A stretch of 64,000 nucleotides of DNA from Enterococcus alcedinis (GTDB taxonomy: Bacteria; Bacillota; Bacilli; Lactobacillales; Enterococcaceae). Below are positions 38,743-46,756 of the stretch, piece after piece. Under the pieces are notes generated by a model. That model was not told the origin of the DNA, did no database searches, and saw nothing but the letters and a program-made list of their open reading frames with translations. Position 1 is the stretch's first letter; each line of letters begins with the position of its first letter. The position numbers were made by a program, and so were the translations under genes. The stretch covers positions 46,364-110,363 of the forward strand of contig NZ_BMDT01000009.1 of assembly GCF_014635985.1 (NCBI RefSeq), given 5' to 3'.

Positions 38743-41472
38743 ATGTCAGACGAACAAGTAAAGAAACAACAGCTGAGTCAAGCGTTCCATACTCAGACTG
38801 AAGAAGAAGTATTAAGGGATCTTAATACCTCTAAAGAAGGGTTAACTGAAAGCGAAGCGAAAAAACGTTTAGCGGAGTATGGTTCAAACGAATTAGATGC
38901 CGGCAAGAAAACGACAATGCTACAAAAATTCTTCGCACAATTTAAAGACATGATGATCATTGTCTTACTTGTTGCTGCAGCAATTTCAGCACTTGTACCA
39001 AATGCAGAAGGTCACCGTGAGTGGGTTGATGCTGTTATTATTTTAGCCGTAGTTGTGATTAACGCAATTATGGGTGTGATTCAAGAAAACAAAGCGGAGC
39101 AAGCGATTGAAGCATTAAAAGAAATGTCGACACCAGACGCGCACGTTTTACGCGATGGTCACAACATTACAATTAACAGTCACAATTTAGTTCCTGGAGA
39201 TATCGTTTTATTAGAAGCTGGGGATATCGTTCCAGCCGATATGCGTTTATTCGAAAGTAGCTCACTGAAAATTGAAGAAGCGGCTTTAACAGGGGAATCT
39301 GTTCCAACTGAAAAAGAACTCGTTGTCTTAGAAGATAGCGAAGTTGGTATCGGTGACCGTATTAACATGGCATTCTCAAACAGTAACGTAACTTACGGAC
39401 GTGGTAAAGGGATTGTTGTTCATACAGGTATGAACACAGAAGTTGGTAAAATTGCCAACATGTTAGCGAACGCTGACGAAACAGAAACACCATTGAAACG
39501 TAACTTAAACCAATTAGGAAAATTCTTAACGTTTGCCATCTTAATTGTTGCAGTAATCATGTTCTTCGTTGGAACAATGTTACAAGGGCACGGATGGGTT
39601 GAGATGTTATTAACATCGATTTCATTAGCGGTTGCAGCGATTCCAGAAGGATTACCTGCGATTGTAACGATTATTTTAGCGATTGGTACGCAAATCATGG
39701 CGAAACGTAATGCAATGATTCGTAAATTACCAGCCGTTGAAACATTAGGCGCAACAGATATTATTGCATCTGATAAAACAGGTACATTGACGTTAAACCA
39801 AATGACTGTTGAAAAATTATATGTTGATCGTCATGAGTATGACATTCAAGATGGTGTTCCAGCAGATACATTAGCAGTGAAAATTATGAACTACGCGAAC
39901 GATTCTCGTTTTGATAAAGACGGAAAAGTTGTCGGAGATCCAACAGAAACTGCGTTAATCCAATTTGGTTTAGATTTAGGTTTCGACGTTCGTGTCGAAG
40001 TAGAAAAAGAACCACGTGTTGCAGATTTACCATTTGATTCAGAGCGTAAATTAATGAGTACGATTCATAAATTAGCAGACGGTCGTTTCTTAGTAGCTGT
40101 TAAAGGTGCGCCAGATGTCTTATTAAATCGTGTGAAAAGTCTTTTAGTTGAAGGTCAAGAATTACCAATGACCGATGAAGAAAAACAAACGATTCTAACA
40201 GCCAACACAAACATGGCCAAACAAGCACTACGCGTTTTAGGAACAGCTTATAAATTTATCGATAGTGTGCCAGAAGATCTAGATTCAGATCACCTTGAAA
40301 ATGATTTAATCTTTGCTGGTTTAATCGGAATGATCGATCCAGAGCGTCCAGAAGCTGCAGGAGCAGTTAAGGTAGCAAAAGACGCAGGCATTCGTCCAAT
40401 CATGATTACTGGTGACCACCGTGACACAGCAGAAGCAATTGCTGGTCGTTTAGGTATTATCAAACCAGGTGATGACGCTGCAGTTTTAACAGGTGCAGAA
40501 TTAAACTTAATGTCAGAAGAAGAATTTGCTTCTAAGATTACAAACTACTCTGTGTATGCACGTGTATCGCCAGAGCATAAAGTAAGAATCGTTAAAGCAT
40601 GGCAACAAGCTGGTAAAGTCGTTGCGATGACAGGTGACGGTGTGAACGATGCGCCTTCACTAAAACAAGCCGATATCGGTATCGGAATGGGTATTACTGG
40701 AACAGAAGTATCCAAAGGTGCCTCTGATATGGTCTTAGCTGATGATAACTTTGCAACAATTGTTGTCGCAGTAGAAGAAGGACGTAAAGTCTTCTCGAAC
40801 ATCCAAAAAGCAATCCAATACTTAATGGCTGCGAACTTAGGTGAAGTATTAACATTATTCATCATGACATTAATGGGTTGGGATATCTTATTACCAATTC
40901 ACTTACTATGGATCAACTTAGTAACGGATACATTCCCAGCTATTGCATTAGGAATGGAACCTTCTGAAGGAAACTTAATGGCACGTAAACCTCGTGGAAA
41001 GAATTCAAACTTCTTCTCTGGCGGTGTTATGAGCAGTATTATTTATCAAGGGATCTTAGAAGCCGCAACAGTATTGTTTGTTTACTGGTCTGCTATCCAA
41101 TGGCCAGCACACACAGCGTCAAACGTAGTTGATTTAACAGCAACTCAATTGTATGACTTACAACACGCAGATGCATTGACAATGGCCTTTGTAACATTAG
41201 GCTTAATGCAATTGTTCCATGCCTTCAACGTGAAATCAGTCTACCAATCAATCTTTACAGTTGGACCATTCAAGAACAAACCATTTAACTGGGCAATCCT
41301 GTTATCATTTGTTCTAATGATGGGTATCGTGATTATCCCAGGATTAAACGATATCTTTAAAGTAACACCACTTGAAGCATCACAATGGGGAATCGTTGTG
41401 GGCGCGTCATTTGCGATTGTACCAGTCGTTGAGGTTGTTAAATTCATCCAACGTCGTATGGGTAAAATCTAA
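38743..41472 (+). CDS. P-type cation ATPase, type IIA (Mn2+/Ca2+ export)
   Basis: 909 residues, ten predicted helices. Actuator TGESVPTEK, phosphorylation motif SDKTGTLTLNQMT (Asp near residue 345), nucleotide domain KGAPDVLLNR, hinge MTGDGVNDAPSLKQADIGIG. Ion-site elements are PEGLP in helix 4 and NLVTDTFPA in helix 6, the single-site pattern of PMR1-like pumps. Control by a manganese riboswitch argues that Mn2+ efflux is its main job. AAGGAGG precedes the ATG. Confidence 0.94.
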   Translation: MSDEQVKKQQLSQAFHTQTEEEVLRDLNTSKEGLTESEAKKRLAEYGSNELDAGKKTTMLQKFFAQFKDMMIIVLLVAAAISALVPNAEGHREWVDAVIILAVVVINAIMGVIQENKAEQAIEALKEMSTPDAHVLRDGHNITINSHNLVPGDIVLLEAGDIVPADMRLFESSSLKIEEAALTGESVPTEKELVVLEDSEVGIGDRINMAFSNSNVTYGRGKGIVVHTGMNTEVGKIANMLANADETETPLKRNLNQLGKFLTFAILIVAVIMFFVGTMLQGHGWVEMLLTSISLAVAAIPEGLPAIVTIILAIGTQIMAKRNAMIRKLPAVETLGATDIIASDKTGTLTLNQMTVEKLYVDRHEYDIQDGVPADTLAVKIMNYANDSRFDKDGKVVGDPTETALIQFGLDLGFDVRVEVEKEPRVADLPFDSERKLMSTIHKLADGRFLVAVKGAPDVLLNRVKSLLVEGQELPMTDEEKQTILTANTNMAKQALRVLGTAYKFIDSVPEDLDSDHLENDLIFAGLIGMIDPERPEAAGAVKVAKDAGIRPIMITGDHRDTAEAIAGRLGIIKPGDDAAVLTGAELNLMSEEEFASKITNYSVYARVSPEHKVRIVKAWQQAGKVVAMTGDGVNDAPSLKQADIGIGMGITGTEVSKGASDMVLADDNFATIVVAVEEGRKVFSNIQKAIQYLMAANLGEVLTLFIMTLMGWDILLPIHLLWINLVTDTFPAIALGMEPSEGNLMARKPRGKNSNFFSGGVMSSIIYQGILEAATVLFVYWSAIQWPAHTASNVVDLTATQLYDLQHADALTMAFVTLGLMQLFHAFNVKSVYQSIFTVGPFKNKPFNWAILLSFVLMMGIVIIPGLNDIFKVTPLEASQWGIVVGASFAIVPVVEVVKFIQRRMGKI

Positions 41473-41485
41473 AAAAGATAAAATA

Positions 41486-41525
41486 AAAACGGTTTGGAAA
41501 ACTCTTTTTCCAAACCGTTTTTTTA
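41486..41525 (+). terminator. Intrinsic terminator after the P-type ATPase
   Basis: AAAACGGTTTGGAAAA / TTTTCCAAACCGTTTT stem, then T-run. Confidence 0.9.
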
Positions 41526-41591
41526 GTGCTTTTCTATTTTTAGAAAACAAGGTAAAATAGAACTATGAAGAAAAGAAAGTAGGGAACCCTA

Positions 41592-42023
41592 GTGAGACCA
41601 AATCTCGGTTTTTATATCCAAAATATTAATAAAATTGTGCAAGACACAGAAGAAATTGGTGAAGGCTTAAATCCAAAGTACGAAGAAATTCGCCAAGCCA
41701 TTGATAACGATACGCTAAGTGAATTGACAGCAGATAAATTAACTGCCATTATCGAAAGCTTTGAAAAAGGAACGGAAAAATATCAAGCGATGTTACAACA
41801 AATCAGTAAATTACGCCCACCAGCACAAGTTTTAGGCATCCACAAAAAATTTGAACGTTCGTATACAAATTACGTCAAAGGCTGCGAAGAGATGATCGCC
41901 AGCTTAGCAAATAATCAAGTCGACGTTGAAGCTTTCAACGCAGCTGAAGCCATTCAAGATGAAGCGACAGATGGGATTTCATTCTCCATTCAACGTTTGA
42001 CTAGTGCATTATTAAAAAGATAA
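41592..42023 (+). CDS. Helical protein of unknown function
   Basis: 143 residues starting with GTG after a GTAGGGAA-type site. It is predicted all-helical and soluble, with a conserved-looking centre KLRPPAQVLGIHKKFERSYTN. There is no metal motif or membrane segment. It lies between the ATPase gene and the sRNA/element junction and has its own weak terminator. I do not recognise the family. Confidence 0.75.
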   Translation: MRPNLGFYIQNINKIVQDTEEIGEGLNPKYEEIRQAIDNDTLSELTADKLTAIIESFEKGTEKYQAMLQQISKLRPPAQVLGIHKKFERSYTNYVKGCEEMIASLANNQVDVEAFNAAEAIQDEATDGISFSIQRLTSALLKR

Positions 42024-42052
42024 GTACAAATGAGTAATAAAACAAGAGATAT

Positions 42053-42077
42053 CTAATAAAACTATTAGCTGTTTTTT
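42053..42077 (+). terminator. Weak hairpin terminator
   Basis: CTAATA-aaac-TATTAG followed by ctgTTTTTT. Confidence 0.5.
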
Positions 42078-42100
42078 ATGTTAAAGTTGGCGTGATAGGA

Positions 42101-42204
42101 TATACTCTATGTATAACCAACAATAACCTTTTTATTTTTCATTTACTCCTAACCAGAGTAAACTCCTTTTAATCACTCGACCTAACCAATCGAGTGGTTT
42201 TTTT
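42101..42204 (+). ncRNA. Candidate small RNA used as integration target
   Basis: TATACT at 42101 with a weak -35 (ATGTTA, 17-base spacing) would start an RNA of about 92 nt. It has two hairpins: TTTACTC-CTAACCA-GAGTAAA and CACTCGA-CCTAACCAA-TCGAGTG, the latter followed by seven T. Both loops expose the same CTAACCA, and CTCCT stretches could pair with ribosome sites. Its 3' 83 bases are the left copy of the direct repeat bounding the integrated element. No transcript evidence is available. Confidence 0.5.
42122..42204 (+). repeat. Left attachment repeat (83 bp)
   Basis: Perfectly identical to 48244-48326 over 83 bases, from AATAACC to GGTTTTTTT; flanking bases differ. It sits beside an integrase remnant, as expected for an attL-type site over a terminator. 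Confidence 0.88.
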
Positions 42205-42305
42205 ATTTTATATTGATACATCAACGTTTAAAGCACATAGGCGATAACTTTGGAAGAATATTTCTTTCGAGTTATCGCCTATTTTTTGTGTCTGAAAAGT
42301 GAGAG

Positions 42306-42325
42306 GTCCGTCCATTTGTCCGTCC
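42306..42325 (+). repeat. Left arm-type motif pair
   Basis: GTCCGTCC at 42306 and again at 42318, a 12-base pitch, about 100 bases inside the left repeat. The same spacing occurs near the right end, so these may be integrase arm sites. Confidence 0.55.
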
Positions 42326-42331
42326 CTTGCA

Positions 42332-42673
42332 TTAAAAGCCAACAAAACTTGCGAATTTTGTAGCTGTTTTTTCTTTTTCTTCAGGCATGACATGAGAATA
42401 GATCTCTAATGTAATGGTTATGTCTTTGTGGCCAAGTCGTTCACTTACTTCTTTAATTGGAATACCTGCCTGCAGGAGTAAACTTGCATGGGTATGTCTA
42501 AAGTGGTGAGGTGTGATTCTTGGCAACTTATACTTACGAATAATGCTTGTTAGCCACTGGTTAGGAATGGCCAACTTGTGTAACTGACTCTTTTCGTCTA
42601 ACGTTTCATTAATCAGTTGAGTTTGTCCGTGGAGAGAAGCTCGAATGCAGCGAATTGTAAAACGATTATTCAT
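42332..42673 (-). pseudogene. int: Tyrosine integrase, C-terminal fragment
   Basis: 113 residues matching the catalytic end of phage-type integrases: HHFRHTHASLLLQAG (His-x-x-Arg), RLGHKDITITLEIYSH (His/Trp and nucleophile Tyr). The upstream Arg-containing half and the DNA-arm domain are missing, and an in-frame stop precedes the first Met. A full protein would be near 380 residues. The break coincides with the truncated start of the helicase gene on the other strand. Confidence 0.85.
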
Positions 42674-43834
42674 TATTTAACTGTTGAATGTGATGAAAAG
42701 AAACCAACCAAGAATAGAAATCTAGTTATCGTGAATAACGGCATCTGTAATCGCTCAAAACAAGCATTAGAGCCATTCACTCTTCATTATGTATTCGTTA
42801 ATAAGGTAGCAACAAACTACGTTGAAAATGCAAACGAACCAAGTTTCAGTGATTGGCATTTTAGTAGCTGGATCAAAGAATTATCTGATGATAATGCTAG
42901 TAAAGAACGGCTACTGTGGCAAATCTTTGCAATAGCCATTAATAGTAATTATATTTCTGAGGTAGCAGTGTTTTTCTTGAGTGAGGAAGGACGAACAGGG
43001 AAATCGACCTTTCAAGATTTACTGATTTCACTTGTTGGCCGACAAAATACAACAAATTTAAAAATACGTGAATTTGAAAAAGATTTTAAACTAGCAAGCA
43101 CTTACGGCAGTTCTTTAGTTGTTGGAGATGACAATAACAGCAAAGATTTTAATGAGACAAGCGAGAATTTTAAGTCTGTTATAACTGGTGAAACAGTTCT
43201 TATCAATCCAAAAGGGAAAGAGCCATTTACTACTCGTTTAACGCCTTTCGTTGTTCAATCGATGAATGGCATAGCGAGGTTCAAAGATGTATCATACGGT
43301 TTGTTAAGAAGGCTTAGAGTCGTTCGTTTCAACCATAGTTACAAGGGAGAAAAGAATAATCGAAGAATTAAAGAAGAGTACATTCATGATAGGGGATTAC
43401 TTGAGTTTATTCTTTCGAAAGTCATCAACCTTCAATTTGATGAAGTAGAGGATACGGCTGAAAGTCAACAAATTATAGGGGAAATCAGACGAGATAACGA
43501 TGCTGTTTATTCCTTCTATGAAGATGTTTTTCCAGAACTTCAAAGTGAGCGGTTGCCAATGAAATTTATATTTGATTTGTTCCGTGCCTGGAGTGATTCC
43601 GAAAATAACCCAACCAAAATGAAACAGAACACTTTCACTAAAGAAATCAAAACAATCGCTGAACATAATGAATGGATGTATTCAAGAAATAATTTGGCAC
43701 CTCTGAAATTTTTTGCTCATATTGATAAAGAATTTTTTGATAGTTTAGATCAGGGATATAAATATAAAGGAAATGTCGATACAGAAAAGAAACAGCCTTT
43801 ACTTTGGAAAGATGGCAACAAAGCTACAAATTAG
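42617..43834 (+). CDS. Phage/satellite SF3 helicase (D5/P4 primase family), N-terminally truncated
   Basis: Up to 405 residues; recognisable sequence starts near 42670. After a D5_N-like stretch (NEPSFSDWHFSSWIKEL) comes the SF3 motor with Walker A SEEGRTGKSTF, then the arginine-finger region YGLLRRLRVVRF and a C-terminal D5 domain. The primase half is missing, and the first 50 bases overlap the antisense integrase fragment without a ribosome site, so it is probably not translated normally. The intact protein would load replication of the element. Confidence 0.75.
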   Translation: MSLSVERSSNAANCKTIIHYLTVECDEKKPTKNRNLVIVNNGICNRSKQALEPFTLHYVFVNKVATNYVENANEPSFSDWHFSSWIKELSDDNASKERLLWQIFAIAINSNYISEVAVFFLSEEGRTGKSTFQDLLISLVGRQNTTNLKIREFEKDFKLASTYGSSLVVGDDNNSKDFNETSENFKSVITGETVLINPKGKEPFTTRLTPFVVQSMNGIARFKDVSYGLLRRLRVVRFNHSYKGEKNNRRIKEEYIHDRGLLEFILSKVINLQFDEVEDTAESQQIIGEIRRDNDAVYSFYEDVFPELQSERLPMKFIFDLFRAWSDSENNPTKMKQNTFTKEIKTIAEHNEWMYSRNNLAPLKFFAHIDKEFFDSLDQGYKYKGNVDTEKKQPLLWKDGNKATN

Positions 43835-44033
43835 CAACATATAAAATTGATTTGTTGCCTAACTAAATGTTGATATATCAGTATTTGTAATGCTTATAGT
43901 AACAAAGCAACAATATATTTAATAAAAAGTAAATATAAATAATAATGCATATAAAATGTTACTTTTTTATATTTAACAATTTTCTTCATTTATTTGTTGT
44001 CTTTGTTGCTTTTCTTAAAAATAAGAGCTGTGA

Positions 44034-44135
44034 ACGTTCTTTGGAGTAGCGTTACAGGCTATGGTGAAGTTTGGAACGTATGTGCCAGAGAACAACGGTA
44101 AAGCGATTGTTAAAGCGAAATTAGTGACTGTATAG
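44034..44135 (+). pseudogene. C-terminal scrap of a phage-like gene
   Basis: An open frame of 33 codons reading TFFGVALQAMVKFGTYVPEN, then NGKAIVKAKLVTV and stop, with no start site. It looks like the tail of a phage structural or DNA-binding protein. The 200 bases before it (43835-44030) are very AT-rich and otherwise empty. Confidence 0.35.
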
Positions 44136-44311
44136 GTTAGTGAGTATGAACGGTTTACACATCATGTGTAGGCCGTTTATTTGTTGTGTGTGAAATGCAG
44201 GTTTAGTTATTTATAGAATACTTTGCGAGAACAGAGTATAATGAAATAGAAGTGCAAGCCACTTGAGTTGAAAAATCGTGTGGTTAAATTTGGAAAGATA
44301 GGTGAATGACC

Positions 44312-44479
44312 TTGGAGAATAAAAAACTAAATATCATTGAAAATCCTGAATATGATTGGGGTCCAGAAAATGACAACTTGAGTTTTGAACAATATTCTGA
44401 TTGGTCTTTAGAGGATATTGATAAAGAACTAGAGCAGCTGGAAAAAATAAATTTAATAAGTTTAGAAAAACAAAAATAG
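44312..44479 (+). CDS. Small acidic protein
   Basis: 55 residues from a TTG start six bases after AGGTGA. The protein is acidic (YDWGPENDNLSFEQYSDWSL) with a helical, Glu/Lys-rich end, and is followed at once by a good terminator. The ribosome site and terminator favour a real gene. Function unknown; small acidic phage proteins sometimes inhibit host enzymes, but nothing here shows that. Confidence 0.6.
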   Translation: MENKKLNIIENPEYDWGPENDNLSFEQYSDWSLEDIDKELEQLEKINLISLEKQK

Positions 44480-44515
44480 CACTCACTAACGAAACGTTGG
44501 TAAGTGCTATTTTTG
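44471..44515 (+). terminator. Intrinsic terminator after the small acidic gene
   Basis: AAATAGCACT with AGTGCTATTT arms (further ACC/GGT-type pairing inside), then T-run. Confidence 0.8.
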
Positions 44516-44720
44516 GATAATGGATAAGAAGGAGACACCAAAATTGGCGAGTCCTCTGATTTAGCTGAGTGAATAGGTAGAGAGAGTTCCTTCAACAACA
44601 AGTAGAGAGCAGAACTGTGTTTTCTTCAATAGATGGAAGCTCACTTTGATCAGTGTGTTTTTTGTTGTTCACAATATGTGTTAATTTGGGTATGATTGTA
44701 TTTAAAAAGGAGCTGGCTTT

Positions 44721-45614
44721 ATGAGTATTTGGGACAAGATTAGTTATCTATATGATGTGGCAGTAAGAGAAGAGAACGTAGTGGGGGATTGGTGGCCGGC
44801 AGTCATCACAGCGTTGATTGCTTTAGCTGGTGTTGGTTTACAAGTGTGGATAGGCTATAAAAACGAGAAGAGTAATCACAGTTTCTCTGAAAATCAAGCA
44901 GCACTTCAAAATGCATTTGAAGAAAACGAGTTAAAAAAAAGGTTAGAGTTTGAAGATAAATGGGAGCAAAAGAAAATTGATGCTGATATTATATCAAAAG
45001 CTAGAATTAAATGGATTGAGTCAGTTAGGAAACTATCTGCCGAACTAATTAGTGATATTTATAATTTTAAACAGTTGGAAACTAATAAACTAGAGATTCG
45101 TGATAGTATCAAAAGAAATTCTGAGTTGTTAAAATTGTATTTTAGTTCATCCAAATTAATGAATTCAAACGAAATAACAGTAAAAAAATTATTTGAAAGA
45201 CTAGAAAATACTAATGATAATAATGATAAAAATGAGTACATGCATATTTACATCACTAGACTTTGTGAAGGCTTAGTGTCTGACATGTACATTGAAAAGA
45301 AAGAACTTATTAGTATATACGAACAAAAGATAAAACGATTGTATAATCAGATATACGATTTGGAAGAATTTATTTACGAAGATATTTACTCAGAGGATGC
45401 TGAAGAGGAAATTAATCAAATTGTTGATAGAAGGATTCCTAAAGAAAAGGAAGAACAAGCTAGTGAAATATTTAAAAAAATCTCTTCATCTAAATTTAAA
45501 AAAGATGCTTTAATTATTGATTTAGCTACAGAAGAAGTACTTGTCGATAAATTCGCTACAGTTATTTCAGTTTATTTGAAAATAGAATGGGAAAAAGCGA
45601 AGGAAGGAAAATAG
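44721..45614 (+). CDS. Single-helix membrane protein, element cargo
   Basis: 297 residues. One membrane helix near residues 24-46 (WWPAVITALIALAGVGLQVW) is followed by a long, charged, mostly helical cytoplasmic region with Asn/Asp/Lys-rich stretches. No enzyme motif is seen. AAGGAGC precedes the ATG and a terminator follows, so it is its own unit within the element. Membrane-anchored helical proteins of this shape occur among phage exclusion factors, but this is only a suggestion. Confidence 0.75.
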   Translation: MSIWDKISYLYDVAVREENVVGDWWPAVITALIALAGVGLQVWIGYKNEKSNHSFSENQAALQNAFEENELKKRLEFEDKWEQKKIDADIISKARIKWIESVRKLSAELISDIYNFKQLETNKLEIRDSIKRNSELLKLYFSSSKLMNSNEITVKKLFERLENTNDNNDKNEYMHIYITRLCEGLVSDMYIEKKELISIYEQKIKRLYNQIYDLEEFIYEDIYSEDAEEEINQIVDRRIPKEKEEQASEIFKKISSSKFKKDALIIDLATEEVLVDKFATVISVYLKIEWEKAKEGK

Positions 45615-45657
45615 AAAAAAACACAAAGTGCACGGTAGCCCCTTACAAATAAATAAC

Positions 45658-45694
45658 ATCAAAAAGCGCATTTTATCGAGTGTGCTTTTTGATT
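45658..45694 (+). terminator. Hairpin terminator
   Basis: ATCAAAAAGCgCA / TGtGCTTTTTGAT arms; the T-run is within the stem. Confidence 0.65.
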
Positions 45695-45743
45695 TCTGTA
45701 ATTGTTTCACAGAAGATTCTTGTTATTTAAAAAAATGAGTGCT

Positions 45744-45758
45744 GTAACACGGTGTTAC
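45744..45758. promoter_or_regulatory. Palindrome GTAACAC-g-GTGTTAC
   Basis: A perfect 7-base inverted repeat around one G, in the 350-base gap before the three-gene operon. It has the form of a repressor operator, but lies about 150 bases upstream of the visible promoter. Confidence 0.35.
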
Positions 45759-45904
45759 GAAATGACAACATTATGTGTCGATTTGAGAACAATGTTACGC
45801 GTTTTTATTGTTTTTTATCGTGTTTTGTTTTGAAACCTGTTGACCATAGTGTTTAAGGGTGTTATATTTAATTTGATATCTATACACATTTTTAAAAGTC
45901 AAGG

Positions 45905-45933
45905 TTGTCATTTTTAGATTGATGATGTATAAT
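45905..45933 (+). promoter_or_regulatory. Strong promoter of the three-gene cargo operon
   Basis: TTGTCA (45905-45910), 17-base spacer ending TG, TATAAT (45928-45933): close to the sigma-A consensus. Confidence 0.8.
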
Positions 45934-45966
45934 GTCGAATTTTGTTTTAGAGAGGGAGGAGACGTA

Positions 45967-46173
45967 ATGAACATGAGATTGACTATCAATGAATTTGGAG
46001 CTAAAACGCTAGCAGATAGTAAATTCAAGCCGTTTGAACCACGTCAAAAACACACGGAAAACAAAGAAGAATTATTGGAGATGTTAAAATCTAATTTTCA
46101 AAAAAATAAAACGACGCAAACAGTTAACACAACTAAAGACTCAACTATTGAAGTTAAGGTTAGGGGGAAATAG
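45967..46173 (+). CDS. Small basic protein heading the GNAT/Ntn-hydrolase operon
   Basis: 68 residues from the ATG at 45967, well spaced behind GGGAGGAG; an ATG at 45919 is in the promoter. The sequence is basic and polar (FGAKTLADSKFKPFEPRQKH) with a short helix (ENKEELLEMLKSNFQKN). Its stop abuts the next ATG directly, so translation is coupled. Size and position would suit an antitoxin or accessory factor of the GNAT protein. No DNA-binding motif is clear. Confidence 0.75.
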   Translation: MNMRLTINEFGAKTLADSKFKPFEPRQKHTENKEELLEMLKSNFQKNKTTQTVNTTKDSTIEVKVRGK

Positions 46174-46734
46174 ATGAAGCTTCTGACTTTAACGATAAGT
46201 GAATTAAAAGGATATCTACAAGAATTTAAAGGTCCTGAGTTGCATGATTTCCTACTGACTTTTAAAGTTAGTAAGAATGAGTCAATTCAGACCTTTTTTT
46301 GTAAGCAAGCGATCATGAGAGATGAAGAGGACGCACTTAGAACATTTGTAGTCTTAGATTTAGAGAATGACAACTCAATTGTAGGTTTCTTTTCTTTAAC
46401 AATTACAAATCGAATATTTTCAGACGGTGTAAGTAAAAATCAAATGAAAAGAATATCTAGTAAAGCCGCGAAAGATCGTATGTTCACATCTATCTTAATA
46501 TCTAAACTGGGGAGATCAGATTTTTACAAAGGTAAAATAAGCGGAGAAGAAATTATGAGGATTGCTCTAGATAAAAGTTATGAGATATATTTAAATTCTG
46601 GATTGAAACATGTATGTGTAGATTATTATGATAATAGGCAACTTGAAATGTTTTATTTAGAAGAATGTTCTTTTCTGAAGTATCAATATGACCAGGAGTC
46701 CAGAATGAATTATTGTTTTTATAAGTTCACATGA
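46174..46734 (+). CDS. GNAT-fold protein, possible toxin-like acetyltransferase
   Basis: 186 residues. The order of elements fits a GNAT fold: strand VVLDLENDNSIVGFFSLTIT, the LISKLGRSDFYKGK region with SGEEIMRIALDKSYEIY as the CoA-binding helix segment, and a terminal DNRQLEMFYLEECSFLKY corresponding to the FY-x-x-x-GF end of the family. This layout occurs in prophage and toxin-antitoxin GNATs. The classic RxxGxG/A loop is not preserved. It starts right at the stop of the small gene and is 22 bases before the Ntn-hydrolase gene. Confidence 0.68.
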   Translation: MKLLTLTISELKGYLQEFKGPELHDFLLTFKVSKNESIQTFFCKQAIMRDEEDALRTFVVLDLENDNSIVGFFSLTITNRIFSDGVSKNQMKRISSKAAKDRMFTSILISKLGRSDFYKGKISGEEIMRIALDKSYEIYLNSGLKHVCVDYYDNRQLEMFYLEECSFLKYQYDQESRMNYCFYKFT

Positions 46735-46756
46735 TTATTGGGAAGGCGTGTTAAGC

